This document shows positions 44,483-54,161 of a stretch of DNA of 64,000 nt, in pieces. This DNA comes from Balneolaceae bacterium UBA7797 (GTDB lineage: Bacteria; Bacteroidota; Rhodothermia; Balneolales; Balneolaceae). A program made the translations under genes and the position numbers. Each line of letters opens with the position of its first letter. Positions within the stretch are counted from its first letter, which is position 1. The notes under the pieces are model-generated. The model did not search any database and had not been told where the DNA came from. It saw only the letters and a program-made list of their open reading frames with translations. The stretch covers positions 55,499 through 119,498 of the forward strand of contig DLCN01000025.1 of the NCBI GenBank assembly GCA_002480645.1, in the 5' to 3' direction.

Positions 44483-46234
44483 ATGAAAAAGATCTGTCTG
44501 CTTACTATAGCCATTTTATTAACTTTTGGGACCGCAGTTTCGAAGGCTCAACCTACTCCTGATCTAAGCCCAAAAGTGAATCAGCTTGGATATTTCCCGG
44601 AAGCCACAAAATTTGCCATCATCCCGGTAACCGATGCCACCACTTTCAGGATCTTAGAAACTGCCACCGGAGAAGAAGTATTTTCTGGAGAATTAACAGA
44701 AGGCGGATTTCATAAACCTTCCGGAATGGAAGTTAAGGTCGCAGATTTTTCAGCGCTCACTTCGCCGGGCGAATATCAGCTGATCACCGACACGAATGCC
44801 GAATCGCCCAAATTTGAGATCAGTAATGAAGTGCTGGATGAGGTTACCGATGCCACATTAAAAGCTTATTATTTCATGCGGGCTTCCACCGGATTATCCG
44901 AAGAATTTGCTGGAAAATGGGCCCGACCGGCAGGTCACCCTGATACCAATGTGATGGTACATGCTTCGGCAGCTACCGGTTCCCGCCCCGAAGGTACCAT
45001 CATCTCTTCACCTAAAGGTTGGTATGATGCCGGCGATTATAATAAATATGTGGTGAACTCCGGAATAAGTACCTATACCCTTTTATTTGCCTATGAACAA
45101 TTCCCGGAATTCTTTAAGAATCAGGATCTCAATATTCCGGAAAGCAAGAACGATTTACCCGACATTCTTGACGAAGCACTCTGGAATCTGGAATGGTTAC
45201 TTACCATGCAGGATGAGGACGGTGGCGTTTATCACAAACTTACGACCGCAAATTTTGAAGGCATGGTAATGCCTCATGAAGCAACTAATCAACGATATGT
45301 GGTAATGAAAAATACCGGAGCTACTCTGGATTTCGCGGCCATGATGGCGCAGGCTGCACGGGTGTACAAACCTTTTGACCCTGAGTTCTCTGCTCAGGCA
45401 TTATCCGCTGCAAAGAAAGCATGGAAATGGGCTGAAGCCCATCCTGAAGTGATGTATCGTCAGAATCAAATGAATGAGCAATTCGACCCGGATGTACTAA
45501 CCGGAGCTTATGGAACCTGGAATATAAGTGGTGACAAATTCTGGGCTGGCGTGGAGTTGTTCATCACAACCGGAGACCTGAGTTATTACGATGAAGCCGG
45601 CTGGAAAGAGGAGAAGATCGGAGTTCCTTCCTGGGGTAATGTTCGGGCACTGGGATTATATTCATTGGTATTTCACAGCCCCATGCTCAGCCAGATCGAT
45701 TCCGCTGATAAAGAGTTAATGAAACAAACGTTGATCGATATCACTCAACAACTGGTGGAAGAAGCTGTCGATGCACCATACAGATCTCCATTTGGATTAT
45801 ACGTGAATCATTTTTTCTGGGGCTCGAATGGTGAGGCCGGTAATATTGGTATGGCGGCCTTACAGGCATACCGGTTAACCGGAGATGAGACCTATTATAA
45901 TGCAGCAGTACAGGTGGCTAATTATTTACTTGGCATGAATGCTACCGGTTATAGTTTTATCACCGGATTTGGAGACAAACAACTGTATCATTTACATCAT
46001 CGTCCATCCGAGGCTGATGGAATTAAAGACCCTGTCCCGGGCCTCGTCTCCGGTGGCCCTAATCCCGGTAATATGAGCCAGGATTGCGGAGAAGATGCCT
46101 ATCCGTTCAAAGAACCGGCGCTGGCATTTATTGACGAGCTTTGCAGCTATTCCACCAACGAAATTACGATCAACTGGAATGCTCCGGTTGTATATCTTCT
46201 CAGCGGAATTGAGGCCTTAAAACCTTCCCACTGA
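44483..46234 (+). CDS. glycoside hydrolase family 9 without sorting tail
   Basis: The second GH9, 583 residues. A signal peptide (MKKICLLTIAILLTFG, cleavage near SKAQ) is followed by the CelD_N Ig domain (QLGYFPEATKFA) and a catalytic domain with GWYDAGDYNKYV, HHRPSEAD and YSTNEITINWN holding the acid Glu. It stops right after the catalytic domain, with no linker and no T9SS tail, so it should stay periplasmic or leave by another route. It is a close paralogue of the preceding gene and probably transcribed with it. The start is ATG 44483; an upstream TTG lacks support. A strong terminator follows. Confidence 0.93.
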   Translation: MKKICLLTIAILLTFGTAVSKAQPTPDLSPKVNQLGYFPEATKFAIIPVTDATTFRILETATGEEVFSGELTEGGFHKPSGMEVKVADFSALTSPGEYQLITDTNAESPKFEISNEVLDEVTDATLKAYYFMRASTGLSEEFAGKWARPAGHPDTNVMVHASAATGSRPEGTIISSPKGWYDAGDYNKYVVNSGISTYTLLFAYEQFPEFFKNQDLNIPESKNDLPDILDEALWNLEWLLTMQDEDGGVYHKLTTANFEGMVMPHEATNQRYVVMKNTGATLDFAAMMAQAARVYKPFDPEFSAQALSAAKKAWKWAEAHPEVMYRQNQMNEQFDPDVLTGAYGTWNISGDKFWAGVELFITTGDLSYYDEAGWKEEKIGVPSWGNVRALGLYSLVFHSPMLSQIDSADKELMKQTLIDITQQLVEEAVDAPYRSPFGLYVNHFFWGSNGEAGNIGMAALQAYRLTGDETYYNAAVQVANYLLGMNATGYSFITGFGDKQLYHLHHRPSEADGIKDPVPGLVSGGPNPGNMSQDCGEDAYPFKEPALAFIDELCSYSTNEITINWNAPVVYLLSGIEALKPSH

Positions 46235-46247
46235 GATATTTCACACA

Positions 46248-46279
46248 AAAAAGGAGGACTTTGACCAGCCCTCCTTTTT
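46248..46279. terminator. bidirectional terminator after the GH9 operon
   Basis: AAAAAGGAGG (46248-46257) and CCTCCTTTTT (46270-46279) are perfect arms around 12 bases. It separates the convergent GH9 and peptidase genes and works on both strands. Confidence 0.9.
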
Positions 46280-46299
46280 GTATTTATAGAAGATCCTGT

Positions 46300-48585
46300 T
46301 TAGTTCGACCATTCGAAATTACCCGGCACCTCTCCATTGGTGGAGATATCCGGTTGTAGATTTTCGATGAGGTAATTCATTCTCATCTTATTGTAATGGC
46401 GGCCTGCGGCACCTCGAATTCCATGCCGGTTACCCGGATACATCATCAGGTCGAATTTCTTGTCAGCTTCAATAAGTGCATCGATCAATTGAATGGTGTT
46501 GCCGGGATGCACGTTGTTGTCGATCGTACCATGAATAACCAATAATTTCCCTTTCAGATCGTCGGCATAGGTCATTGCTGATCCTACATCATATCCATCT
46601 TTATTTGCCTGCGGTGTATTCATGTACCTTTCGGTATAAATGGTGTCATAATTTCTCCAGTCGGTTACAGGAGCACCCGCAATGCCAACTGTAAAGATCT
46701 CCGGATAGCGCAACATCAACATTGAGGTGGCATATCCTCCGTACGAGTGCCCGTAAACACCAACTCTGTCTCCATCCGCATAATCGCGTTCTTCGGTAAT
46801 GGTCTTAACCACATGGGCATAATCATCGATCTCTTTGGTACCAAGTTCGCCATAATGAAGTGTGGCAAATTCCTTTCCCCGGTTGCCCGAACCGCGATAA
46901 TTAGTTCGGATCACTATAAAGCCGAGCTGTGCCAATCGTTGATAATTATCGGCAGTTTTGTAGCCGTTGGTCACATCCTGATAACCCGGTCCACCATACA
47001 GAGGTAATACCACCGGATATTTTTTATTGGGATCGAAATCTACCGGCTTATATACAAGTACCGGAAGATCGTAGGCTCCATCCGCCGATTTCACTGTGAT
47101 CAACTCCGGTTTTTCAAGATTGTTCTTTTCCACATTCTTAATATCTGAGGTCATCAGGTCCCGCACTTTCTTGCCCTTTGCGTCATAAAGAGTAACACTC
47201 ATGGGCTCATCAAAAGAAGAGAACCGGTCGGTGTAAAAAGTTGCGGCCTCATTCATGGAAATGTAATGTCTTCCAGGAGCATCATTTAATGCTTTCAGCT
47301 TTTTTCCATTAAAGTTTACAGCATGGAAATACAGATCTAGCCCCATATTATGATAGGCTGTGAAATAGATCTTTTTATGCTTCTGATCTACATTCACAAT
47401 TCCATTCACCGGCCATTCACCTTCCGTTATTTGTTTGATCAGTTTACCATCGAACCCATAATGATAGATGTGATTGTACCCGGATATTTCCGAAGTCCAC
47501 AAAAATGTCTTGTTATCCTCTAACTGAATGAAATTATCGTGCAGATTTATATATGCATCTTCTTTTTCCTCCAGGATGGTTCGAACTTTTTTACTCTCCA
47601 GACCATATGCAAGTAACTCAAGGTGATCCTGCTTACGATTCAGTCTTCTGAAAGTGAGTTCGCTTCCGTCATTACGCCAGACCGGTCGCACGATATAGGT
47701 ATCCGGACTGCTGTTGGTCGGCACTTCTTCGATCTCTCCACTGTTCAGATCCACAATAAATAGCTTAACGGTAGGATTTGGCTCCCCGGCTTTCGGATAG
47801 CGCATTTGCTCCAGTCCGGCTTCATAGTCCAGATCATGAACAATAGGAAATTGATGTACATCAGTCTCGTTGTATTGCAGATATGCGATCTTCGAATCAT
47901 CGGGAGAGAACCAATAGGCGTCACGCTGGCCAAATTCCTCCGGGTATACCCAGCTTGGCTTCCCGTTCATTTGCTCTTCGCTGCCATAGGTCAATCGTTT
48001 CTCTTCCCTGGTTTTGGTATCCACCAAATAAATATCATAACCTTTCACGTAGGCAAATTTGCTATAATCGTGTGAATATGTTCCTGTCCATAGCTGACTT
48101 CGCTCCATTCCTCTCATCAATTCATCATCGTATCGGTCCCGCTCAATTTCCGGTTTAAATAACGCAGTAAGCTGGTTTTTTTTGAGATCGAACAGATAAT
48201 CATTCCCCTCTACTGTAAAGAAAATGGCTTCATTATCCATCACAAACTCAAAAGATGTGAATGGCAAACCGGTTGCAGAAGCATTGGTCACTTCATTAAA
48301 CTGGGTAGTGATCGCTGTTGAGGTTTGCTCATCAAAGATCGGAGTTTTTTTCTCGTCGGCGGGATTCACTTTATAAAATATCGTAGAGCCATCCGCGGCT
48401 TTTGCTGTTTCCATATATCCCATATCACCCGGGAGCCAGTTCACTCCGAATTCTCCTTCGTACTGAATAAACCCACGATCGCCCATAGCTTCGTAGAGTT
48501 CCAGCCCTTTTAACTGGGCCATAGCCGAAACTGATACCATCAGTAACAGAGCCGTAATACCTGTAGATCTAAAAAATGTCTTCAT
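46300..48585 (-). CDS. S9-family dipeptidyl peptidase (DPP-IV type)
   Basis: An exported serine peptidase of 761 residues. The start is ATG at 48585 with a signal peptide (MKTFFRSTGITALLLM, cleavage near AMAQ); a longer frame adds 15 residues upstream. A beta-propeller of about 450 residues (PSWVYPEEF, REEKRLTYG) precedes the alpha/beta-hydrolase domain with the catalytic Ser in GHSYGGYAT, Asp in HGTIDNNVH and His in NRHGIRG. It would remove dipeptides after proline from peptides in the periplasm. It is monocistronic and convergent with the GH9 pair. Confidence 0.93.
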   Translation of the reverse strand: MKTFFRSTGITALLLMVSVSAMAQLKGLELYEAMGDRGFIQYEGEFGVNWLPGDMGYMETAKAADGSTIFYKVNPADEKKTPIFDEQTSTAITTQFNEVTNASATGLPFTSFEFVMDNEAIFFTVEGNDYLFDLKKNQLTALFKPEIERDRYDDELMRGMERSQLWTGTYSHDYSKFAYVKGYDIYLVDTKTREEKRLTYGSEEQMNGKPSWVYPEEFGQRDAYWFSPDDSKIAYLQYNETDVHQFPIVHDLDYEAGLEQMRYPKAGEPNPTVKLFIVDLNSGEIEEVPTNSSPDTYIVRPVWRNDGSELTFRRLNRKQDHLELLAYGLESKKVRTILEEKEDAYINLHDNFIQLEDNKTFLWTSEISGYNHIYHYGFDGKLIKQITEGEWPVNGIVNVDQKHKKIYFTAYHNMGLDLYFHAVNFNGKKLKALNDAPGRHYISMNEAATFYTDRFSSFDEPMSVTLYDAKGKKVRDLMTSDIKNVEKNNLEKPELITVKSADGAYDLPVLVYKPVDFDPNKKYPVVLPLYGGPGYQDVTNGYKTADNYQRLAQLGFIVIRTNYRGSGNRGKEFATLHYGELGTKEIDDYAHVVKTITEERDYADGDRVGVYGHSYGGYATSMLMLRYPEIFTVGIAGAPVTDWRNYDTIYTERYMNTPQANKDGYDVGSAMTYADDLKGKLLVIHGTIDNNVHPGNTIQLIDALIEADKKFDLMMYPGNRHGIRGAAGRHYNKMRMNYLIENLQPDISTNGEVPGNFEWSN

Positions 48586-48740
48586 ATCTGTACTTTTAAA
48601 ATGATGTATAACAGCATGAAGATAGACCACCGGCAGGCAAATGAGAAATCAAAAATAGTAAATGGGTTCGGGGTCACTTTTAAGTGTTTCTTGCGCAGCT
48701 GTAGCCACATCTTTATTCAGATTCCCGTACTATTGGTCCC

Positions 48741-49472
48741 ATGAAACCATTTCTGCTTTTACAGCATCGCTATCTTGATGAAGCCTCTGACGACGAATAT
48801 GAGGCCGTTTTGAAATACGGCCCGCTCTCGCCAAACGAAGTACATCGTATACGGATGGAGAAGCAGTCGTTAGGAGATATCGACCTTAATGAATACAGCG
48901 GAGTGATCGTTGGAGGAGGACCGGCGAATGTAAGCGATCCGGAAGAGAAAAAGCGACCTGAACAACTCCGTTTTGAAAAAGAACTGAATCAACTTTACGA
49001 CCGTATTTTTGAGTCGGACTTTCCATATTTGGGAATGTGCTACGGGCTGGGCTCTGTTACCCGCTATCTGAATGGAGAGGTTTCTAAAGAACGTTACGGA
49101 GAAACAGCCGGAGCTGTAACCATCAACCTGGTGCCGGGAGTTACCGATCCGGTGCTGGCTGGAATTCCCTCAACATTCCGTGCGTTGGCCGGCCATAAAG
49201 AAGCATGTCAGGCGCTACCAGAAGGAGCTGTTTTACTGGCAGGATCCGATGCATGTCCGGTACAGATGATTCGCTACAAGAAGAACATTTACGCTACACA
49301 GTTTCATCCGGAACTGGATTATGAAGGTATCACCTTTCGGCTGAACGTTTACCGTGATCACGGATACTTCAATCCTGCAGACATCGATGAATTATTTGAA
49401 CAGTTGAAAGGGGAAGAGATCGTATATCCTCAATTGATTCTTCAGAATTTTGTAAAACTTCACCAAAAGTAG
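48741..49472 (+). CDS. class I glutamine amidotransferase
   Basis: A 243-residue free-standing GATase domain. The catalytic Cys lies in LGMCYGLGSV and the His-Glu pair in QFHPELDYEG; VGGGPANVSD comes before. It resembles the amidotransferase part of GMP synthase, but no synthase domain or partner gene is near, so the acceptor is unknown. It converges on murI, with one base between the stops. Confidence 0.88.
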   Translation: MKPFLLLQHRYLDEASDDEYEAVLKYGPLSPNEVHRIRMEKQSLGDIDLNEYSGVIVGGGPANVSDPEEKKRPEQLRFEKELNQLYDRIFESDFPYLGMCYGLGSVTRYLNGEVSKERYGETAGAVTINLVPGVTDPVLAGIPSTFRALAGHKEACQALPEGAVLLAGSDACPVQMIRYKKNIYATQFHPELDYEGITFRLNVYRDHGYFNPADIDELFEQLKGEEIVYPQLILQNFVKLHQK

Positions 49473-49473
49473 A

Positions 49474-50286
49474 TCAGCTTAAAGTAACGATCTGTACATC
49501 GCCAAGACTTCGACCAAGGAAACGCTCGGCTAATTCCTGAAATCGTTGCGGACGATCACTCACATAACATTCGAGCTTTCCCCCACCTGAATTTTCCAAT
49601 CTCAATTCCTTTAGTTTGAGTCTTGCTGTTTCAGCAATCGATTCTGCCGAATCGATGATATCTATTTTTTTACCACCAAATTCCTGTGCAATTACATCCT
49701 TAAACAATGGATAATGAGTACATCCAAGAATGAGTGATCGGATATTAGTTTCATCAAAATAACTGAGGTAGGTATGCAGTGTTTGGCGCGCCACTACATT
49801 GTCGATCCAGCCTTCTTCCGCTAATGGAACCAACAAAGGACAAGCCTGCTGGATCACTTCTACTCCGTTGTTGCGTTCTTTGATGGATCGAACATAGGCT
49901 TTTGAATTTACCGTTGCCAGCGTACCGATCACTCCGATCTGATCTTTTCCTCCCTCACCCGAAAGTGCAGCATCTGTTCCTGAAGTGATCACATCGAGAA
50001 CCGGTATATCTCCCGCTGCTTTTATGATCTCATCCTTGGCTGATGCTGATACCGTATTGCAGGCGATCAGGATCATCTTAACTCCTTTACTCAAGAGAAA
50101 ATCGGTGATCTGCAGGGCATAATTCCGAACCGTCTCTTCTGATTTGATACCATACGGTACACGGGCGGTATCCCCGAAATATATGATATTCTCTTCCGGT
50201 AAAGCCTCAATTACAGCTTTAGCCACGGTTAATCCTCCAATTCCGGAATCAAAGATGCCTATAGATGAACTGCTGTCTGTTTTCAA
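49474..50286 (-). CDS. murI: glutamate racemase
   Basis: Makes D-glutamate for peptidoglycan. It shows SIGIFDSGIGGLTVAK at the start, the first catalytic Cys in LIACNTVSA and the second in LILGCTHYPLF; FGDTARVPYG is also present. At 270 residues it is full length. The start is TTG at 50286 and no in-frame ATG or GTG lies upstream. It is divergent from the TonB receptor gene with 77 bases between. Confidence 0.95.
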   Translation of the reverse strand: MKTDSSSSIGIFDSGIGGLTVAKAVIEALPEENIIYFGDTARVPYGIKSEETVRNYALQITDFLLSKGVKMILIACNTVSASAKDEIIKAAGDIPVLDVITSGTDAALSGEGGKDQIGVIGTLATVNSKAYVRSIKERNNGVEVIQQACPLLVPLAEEGWIDNVVARQTLHTYLSYFDETNIRSLILGCTHYPLFKDVIAQEFGGKKIDIIDSAESIAETARLKLKELRLENSGGGKLECYVSDRPQRFQELAERFLGRSLGDVQIVTLS

Positions 50287-50363
50287 AAAGTAAATGCTTT
50301 TTTTTCGAAGATGAATGTATGGTTTTCTAAAATTCTTTATTCAGTCATTCGTAGTTTGTTCCC

Positions 50364-52442
50364 ATGATCAGATACATTTACATAACCACCCTGTTTATAA
50401 TTTTTACCGGCTCCGCATTTGGCCAGCAACCTGTTGATACTCTTACTGCCGAGCTTGATGGCATTGTAGTGGTTGGTTATGAAGGAAACCGGGACCTGAT
50501 GGAAACTCCCGCCAGTATTTCATCCATAAACACGGCAACTCTCACCACCTTTGATCAGAAATCGCTCACCTATGGGTTAAATACTATTCCTGGCGTGCGA
50601 ATGGAAGAACGGGCAACCGGCAGCTACCGCATATCCATTCGGGGCAGTTCTCTCCGGTCTCCATTTGGCATCCGGAATGTGAAAGTATACTGGAATGACA
50701 TTCCGTTAACTGAACCCACCGGCACTACTTTCCTGAACTTATTAGATATCTTCAACATGCAACAGGTAGAAGTGATCAAAGGTCCGGGGGGGAGTTTATA
50801 CGGAGCAGGAAATGGCGGAGTCTTACTCATAAACAGCACTACTCCAGTACTTCAGGACCAGCTTATCAGTAAAGCATCGGTTGGATCTTACGGTGCGCTG
50901 AATTACAACCTCGCTTATTATGATGCCTTGGAAAATGGATTTATGGCAGTAAAATATGCTGACCGTTATACTGATGGATATCGGGATCAGAATTTTCTGG
51001 ATCGGCGCACTTTCGAAGTAAACGGTGAAACAGAATATCAGGAGGGGCGCTCTATTTCTGTAGGTATTCTATACAGTGATCTTAAATACGGTCTTCCCGG
51101 AGGGTTAAATCAGGATCAGTTTGAATCGGACCCGACTCAGGCACGTCCCGGTAACCCTTTTGCTTTAGGAAGTGTGGAAGCAAATGCGAGTATCCATCAT
51201 GAATCCTTGCTAATGGGGCTGACTCATCGATATCAGATCACTGAAAAATTTTCAAATCAGTCCTCAGTATTTGGCACATTCAGTGATTTCGATAATCCTT
51301 TCAATCTGGATTATAAACGCGACAGCAGAAAGAGTGGGGGTTTACGGTCACTCTATTTCTATGAAACACAGCTTGGTGAAATTCGATCAAAAATAACAGT
51401 CGGTACTGAAATGCAAGCTTCAAGCTATGTTTCCCGAAATTACGGAAATGATGCCGGGCAACCGGATACGTTAAATTTTGATGACGAACTAAAAGTGAAT
51501 ACAAGAAACCTCTTCACCAGTATTCATCTGAATATTCCCGGTGGGTGGTTCGTCGAAGCCGGTGTAAGCTACAACACCTTACGATATCAGATTAACAGAG
51601 TGTTTGCTGCCTCAGGATATGGGCCTGCCGGTAAAAACCTAAAAGAATTCGATCCACAGGTCATACCCAGAATTGCACTGGCCAAGCGAATTTCAGAACA
51701 ACTCACTCTCCACGGAAGTATCAGTCAGGGATTTTCTCCACCTACTATTGAGGAAGTCCGGACAAATGAAGGCTCCATTAATCTGGATCTGGAAGCAGAG
51801 AAAGGAACTAACTTCGAAGCAGGAGCTCGCGGATTTACAAAAAATGGCCTTTTTAGTTTTGACGCCACTACCTTCTATTACAAACTATCAGAATCTATTG
51901 TTCAACAACAATCGGAGCGGGGAACCGTGCTATTCAGAAATGCCGGAAGCACCGATCAGTTTGGAGCAGAGATAGCGTTAAAACTGACCTTATTTGAAGA
52001 TTTTGATGCCCTCCTTAAAAAAATTCAATTGAACACGGCTTATACCTACCAGCATTTTACGTTTAACGAATATGAAACCGCTGACGGAGACTATTCCGGA
52101 AACAAACTTACAGGGGTAACCCCACATTCCGTAGTTTCTTCGTTACAAGTTGATACTTCTCCGGGTGTCTATTGGATCTTTTCTCATAATTATACCGGTG
52201 AAATACCATTGACCGATGGCAACACGGTGTATTCAGATCCTTATCATTTTGTTCAGTCAAAAATTGGCTGGAGATTTCAACTTTTTGATAAATTTTCAGG
52301 CGAGCTTAACGCCGGAATAGATAATCTGTTTGATCAACGATTTAGTTTGGGGTATGACTTAAATGCTTTTGGTAGTCGCTATTTTCAACCTTCTCCGGCC
52401 CGAAATTGGTTTACCGGGTTAAGTTTAACCTATGATCTGTGA
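50364..52442 (+). CDS. TonB-dependent outer-membrane receptor
   Basis: A 692-residue receptor with a signal peptide (cleavage near AFGQ), a plug domain (IRGSSLRSPFGIRNVKVYWN, VIKGPGGSLYGAGNGGVLLI) and a 22-strand-type barrel to the C-terminus (NWFTGLSLTYDL). It lacks the carboxypeptidase-regulatory domain and SusD partner of glycan-type SusC receptors, so iron-chelate or vitamin import is as likely as sugar. The ligand is undetermined. A GH43 lipoprotein gene follows after about 115 bases. Confidence 0.92.
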   Translation: MIRYIYITTLFIIFTGSAFGQQPVDTLTAELDGIVVVGYEGNRDLMETPASISSINTATLTTFDQKSLTYGLNTIPGVRMEERATGSYRISIRGSSLRSPFGIRNVKVYWNDIPLTEPTGTTFLNLLDIFNMQQVEVIKGPGGSLYGAGNGGVLLINSTTPVLQDQLISKASVGSYGALNYNLAYYDALENGFMAVKYADRYTDGYRDQNFLDRRTFEVNGETEYQEGRSISVGILYSDLKYGLPGGLNQDQFESDPTQARPGNPFALGSVEANASIHHESLLMGLTHRYQITEKFSNQSSVFGTFSDFDNPFNLDYKRDSRKSGGLRSLYFYETQLGEIRSKITVGTEMQASSYVSRNYGNDAGQPDTLNFDDELKVNTRNLFTSIHLNIPGGWFVEAGVSYNTLRYQINRVFAASGYGPAGKNLKEFDPQVIPRIALAKRISEQLTLHGSISQGFSPPTIEEVRTNEGSINLDLEAEKGTNFEAGARGFTKNGLFSFDATTFYYKLSESIVQQQSERGTVLFRNAGSTDQFGAEIALKLTLFEDFDALLKKIQLNTAYTYQHFTFNEYETADGDYSGNKLTGVTPHSVVSSLQVDTSPGVYWIFSHNYTGEIPLTDGNTVYSDPYHFVQSKIGWRFQLFDKFSGELNAGIDNLFDQRFSLGYDLNAFGSRYFQPSPARNWFTGLSLTYDL

Positions 52443-52556
52443 TCTGATTTTCAGCTCCATTTTATAGCTTTAATCTGTGATGCATCCACTTGCTTTCATT
52501 AAGTGTATAATTTACATTTAAAAATGTTGGATATTTTACGGATCAATACACGCCTG

Positions 52557-54161
52557 ATGAAGCAAGTCTATTATCAATTCCCTCTTTATGTACTCATCCT
52601 CTCCATACTCTTAATTCAGGGGTGCAAAAAGAACAGTGCCGGAAACGAGCCGGACATTAAGATCTATCAGGGATTGTTTGAAGATTTCGACGGTCCTACT
52701 TACAGCGACAATTACACTTCCATGTCTTCCTGGGATAATCGGGATCGCTGGAATCTGGCTAATGTTCATGATCCATCTGTAGTAAAAGACGGTGATTATT
52801 TCTACATGTACCAAACCAATGCTTCTTATGGAAATGTACATGAAGCCGGGGGTGAATATCCGGTTCGAAGATCCAAAGATCTGGTAAACTGGGAGTTTAT
52901 GGGTTCGGTATTTCCATCGGTTCCTTCATGGGTTAAAGACTCGTTAAATTCCATTCGTGCGGATATGGACCCGTCATTACCTCCAATAAGTAATCCTGAT
53001 TATGGGTTCTGGGCCCCACATATCACCAAAGCAGGAGATGTGTATCGCCTGTACTATTCGGTGGTAATATTTAACCCGATCCTTGGAACAGACAATACTC
53101 AATATTGGACAGAACGGGCCTTTATTGGCTTAGCTGAATCTACCGATCTGGCATCCAATACCTGGGAAGATAAAGGCATGGTGATCTATTCAATTGAAGA
53201 TGGCGTTGAACCGTATGAACGGGACGGTGGGAATGACTGGAGCGGGTACTTCAAATTTAATGCGATCGATCCGTCGTATGTGATCACTCCGGAAGGCGAA
53301 CACTGGTTGATCTATGGCTCGTGGCATTCCGGTATCGCCGCGGTAGAACTAGACCCGCAAACCGGTAAACCATATACATTGGATGATCTTGATGATTTCG
53401 GTGTTCGCATCGCCGGTCGAGGAAATGTTAACTTTAACCGCTGGCAGGCACTCGAAGCGCCGGAGATCATTTATAATGATGATACCGGCTATTACTATCT
53501 GTTTCTTGCGTACGACGAATTATCCGTTGCATATAACACCCGGGTTGCGCGGTCTGAATCGGTGACCGGTCCATACGTAGGTATCAATGGATGGAATATT
53601 ACACAGGGAGATGAAGCCTATCCGATCCTCACTCACCCCTATAATTTTAATGGTCAGCCGGGATGGGTCGGCATTTCTCATTGTTCGGTATTTCAAGACC
53701 CTGAAACAGGAAAATATTATTATTCATCACAAGGGCGCCTCCCTCCCGATGTTCCCGGAATCAATGTTTCGAATGCTGTGATGATGGGACAGATTCGAGA
53801 AATATACTGGACGGAAGATGGCTGGCCGGTAGTGGCTCCCGAAAGATATGCAGCTGTTCCCGATACCACACTTTCAGAAATGGATATGATCGGACGCTGG
53901 GAAGAAGTTGTGCTAAATTATCAATATCAAACCATACAGGATTCGTTCATCATCAATCTGAATGAAGACTATTCTGTGGATGGAGATATTACCGGAAGCT
54001 GGTCATTTGATGCCTCCTCTCAAACCTTAACCCTCAACAACACCAAACTGATAGTGGATAGTGGCTGGGATTGGGAAAGAAGTCCGCGGATCACCACCAT
54101 CACTTTTGCCGGTATAAACAGCAATGGCGTTTCGGTATGGGGTAAGAAGATCGGAGAGTGA
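52557..54161 (+). CDS. GH43 arabinanase-type lipoprotein
   Basis: A predicted lipoprotein of 534 residues. Start ATG 52557 gives a short signal with a lipobox ending at C23 (LIQGC), so it is anchored in a membrane. The GH43 five-blade propeller shows the general base Asp in NVHDPSVVKDGDYF, a pKa-modulating Asp in FNAIDPSYVI and the acid Glu in EAPEIIYND. A C-terminal beta domain (about residues 445-534, DMIGRWEEVVLNYQ) resembles the GH43_C2 domain. The arabinan or xylan side-chain substrate is inferred. An earlier frame start adds 18 residues that would bury the signal. Confidence 0.9.
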   Translation: MKQVYYQFPLYVLILSILLIQGCKKNSAGNEPDIKIYQGLFEDFDGPTYSDNYTSMSSWDNRDRWNLANVHDPSVVKDGDYFYMYQTNASYGNVHEAGGEYPVRRSKDLVNWEFMGSVFPSVPSWVKDSLNSIRADMDPSLPPISNPDYGFWAPHITKAGDVYRLYYSVVIFNPILGTDNTQYWTERAFIGLAESTDLASNTWEDKGMVIYSIEDGVEPYERDGGNDWSGYFKFNAIDPSYVITPEGEHWLIYGSWHSGIAAVELDPQTGKPYTLDDLDDFGVRIAGRGNVNFNRWQALEAPEIIYNDDTGYYYLFLAYDELSVAYNTRVARSESVTGPYVGINGWNITQGDEAYPILTHPYNFNGQPGWVGISHCSVFQDPETGKYYYSSQGRLPPDVPGINVSNAVMMGQIREIYWTEDGWPVVAPERYAAVPDTTLSEMDMIGRWEEVVLNYQYQTIQDSFIINLNEDYSVDGDITGSWSFDASSQTLTLNNTKLIVDSGWDWERSPRITTITFAGINSNGVSVWGKKIGE

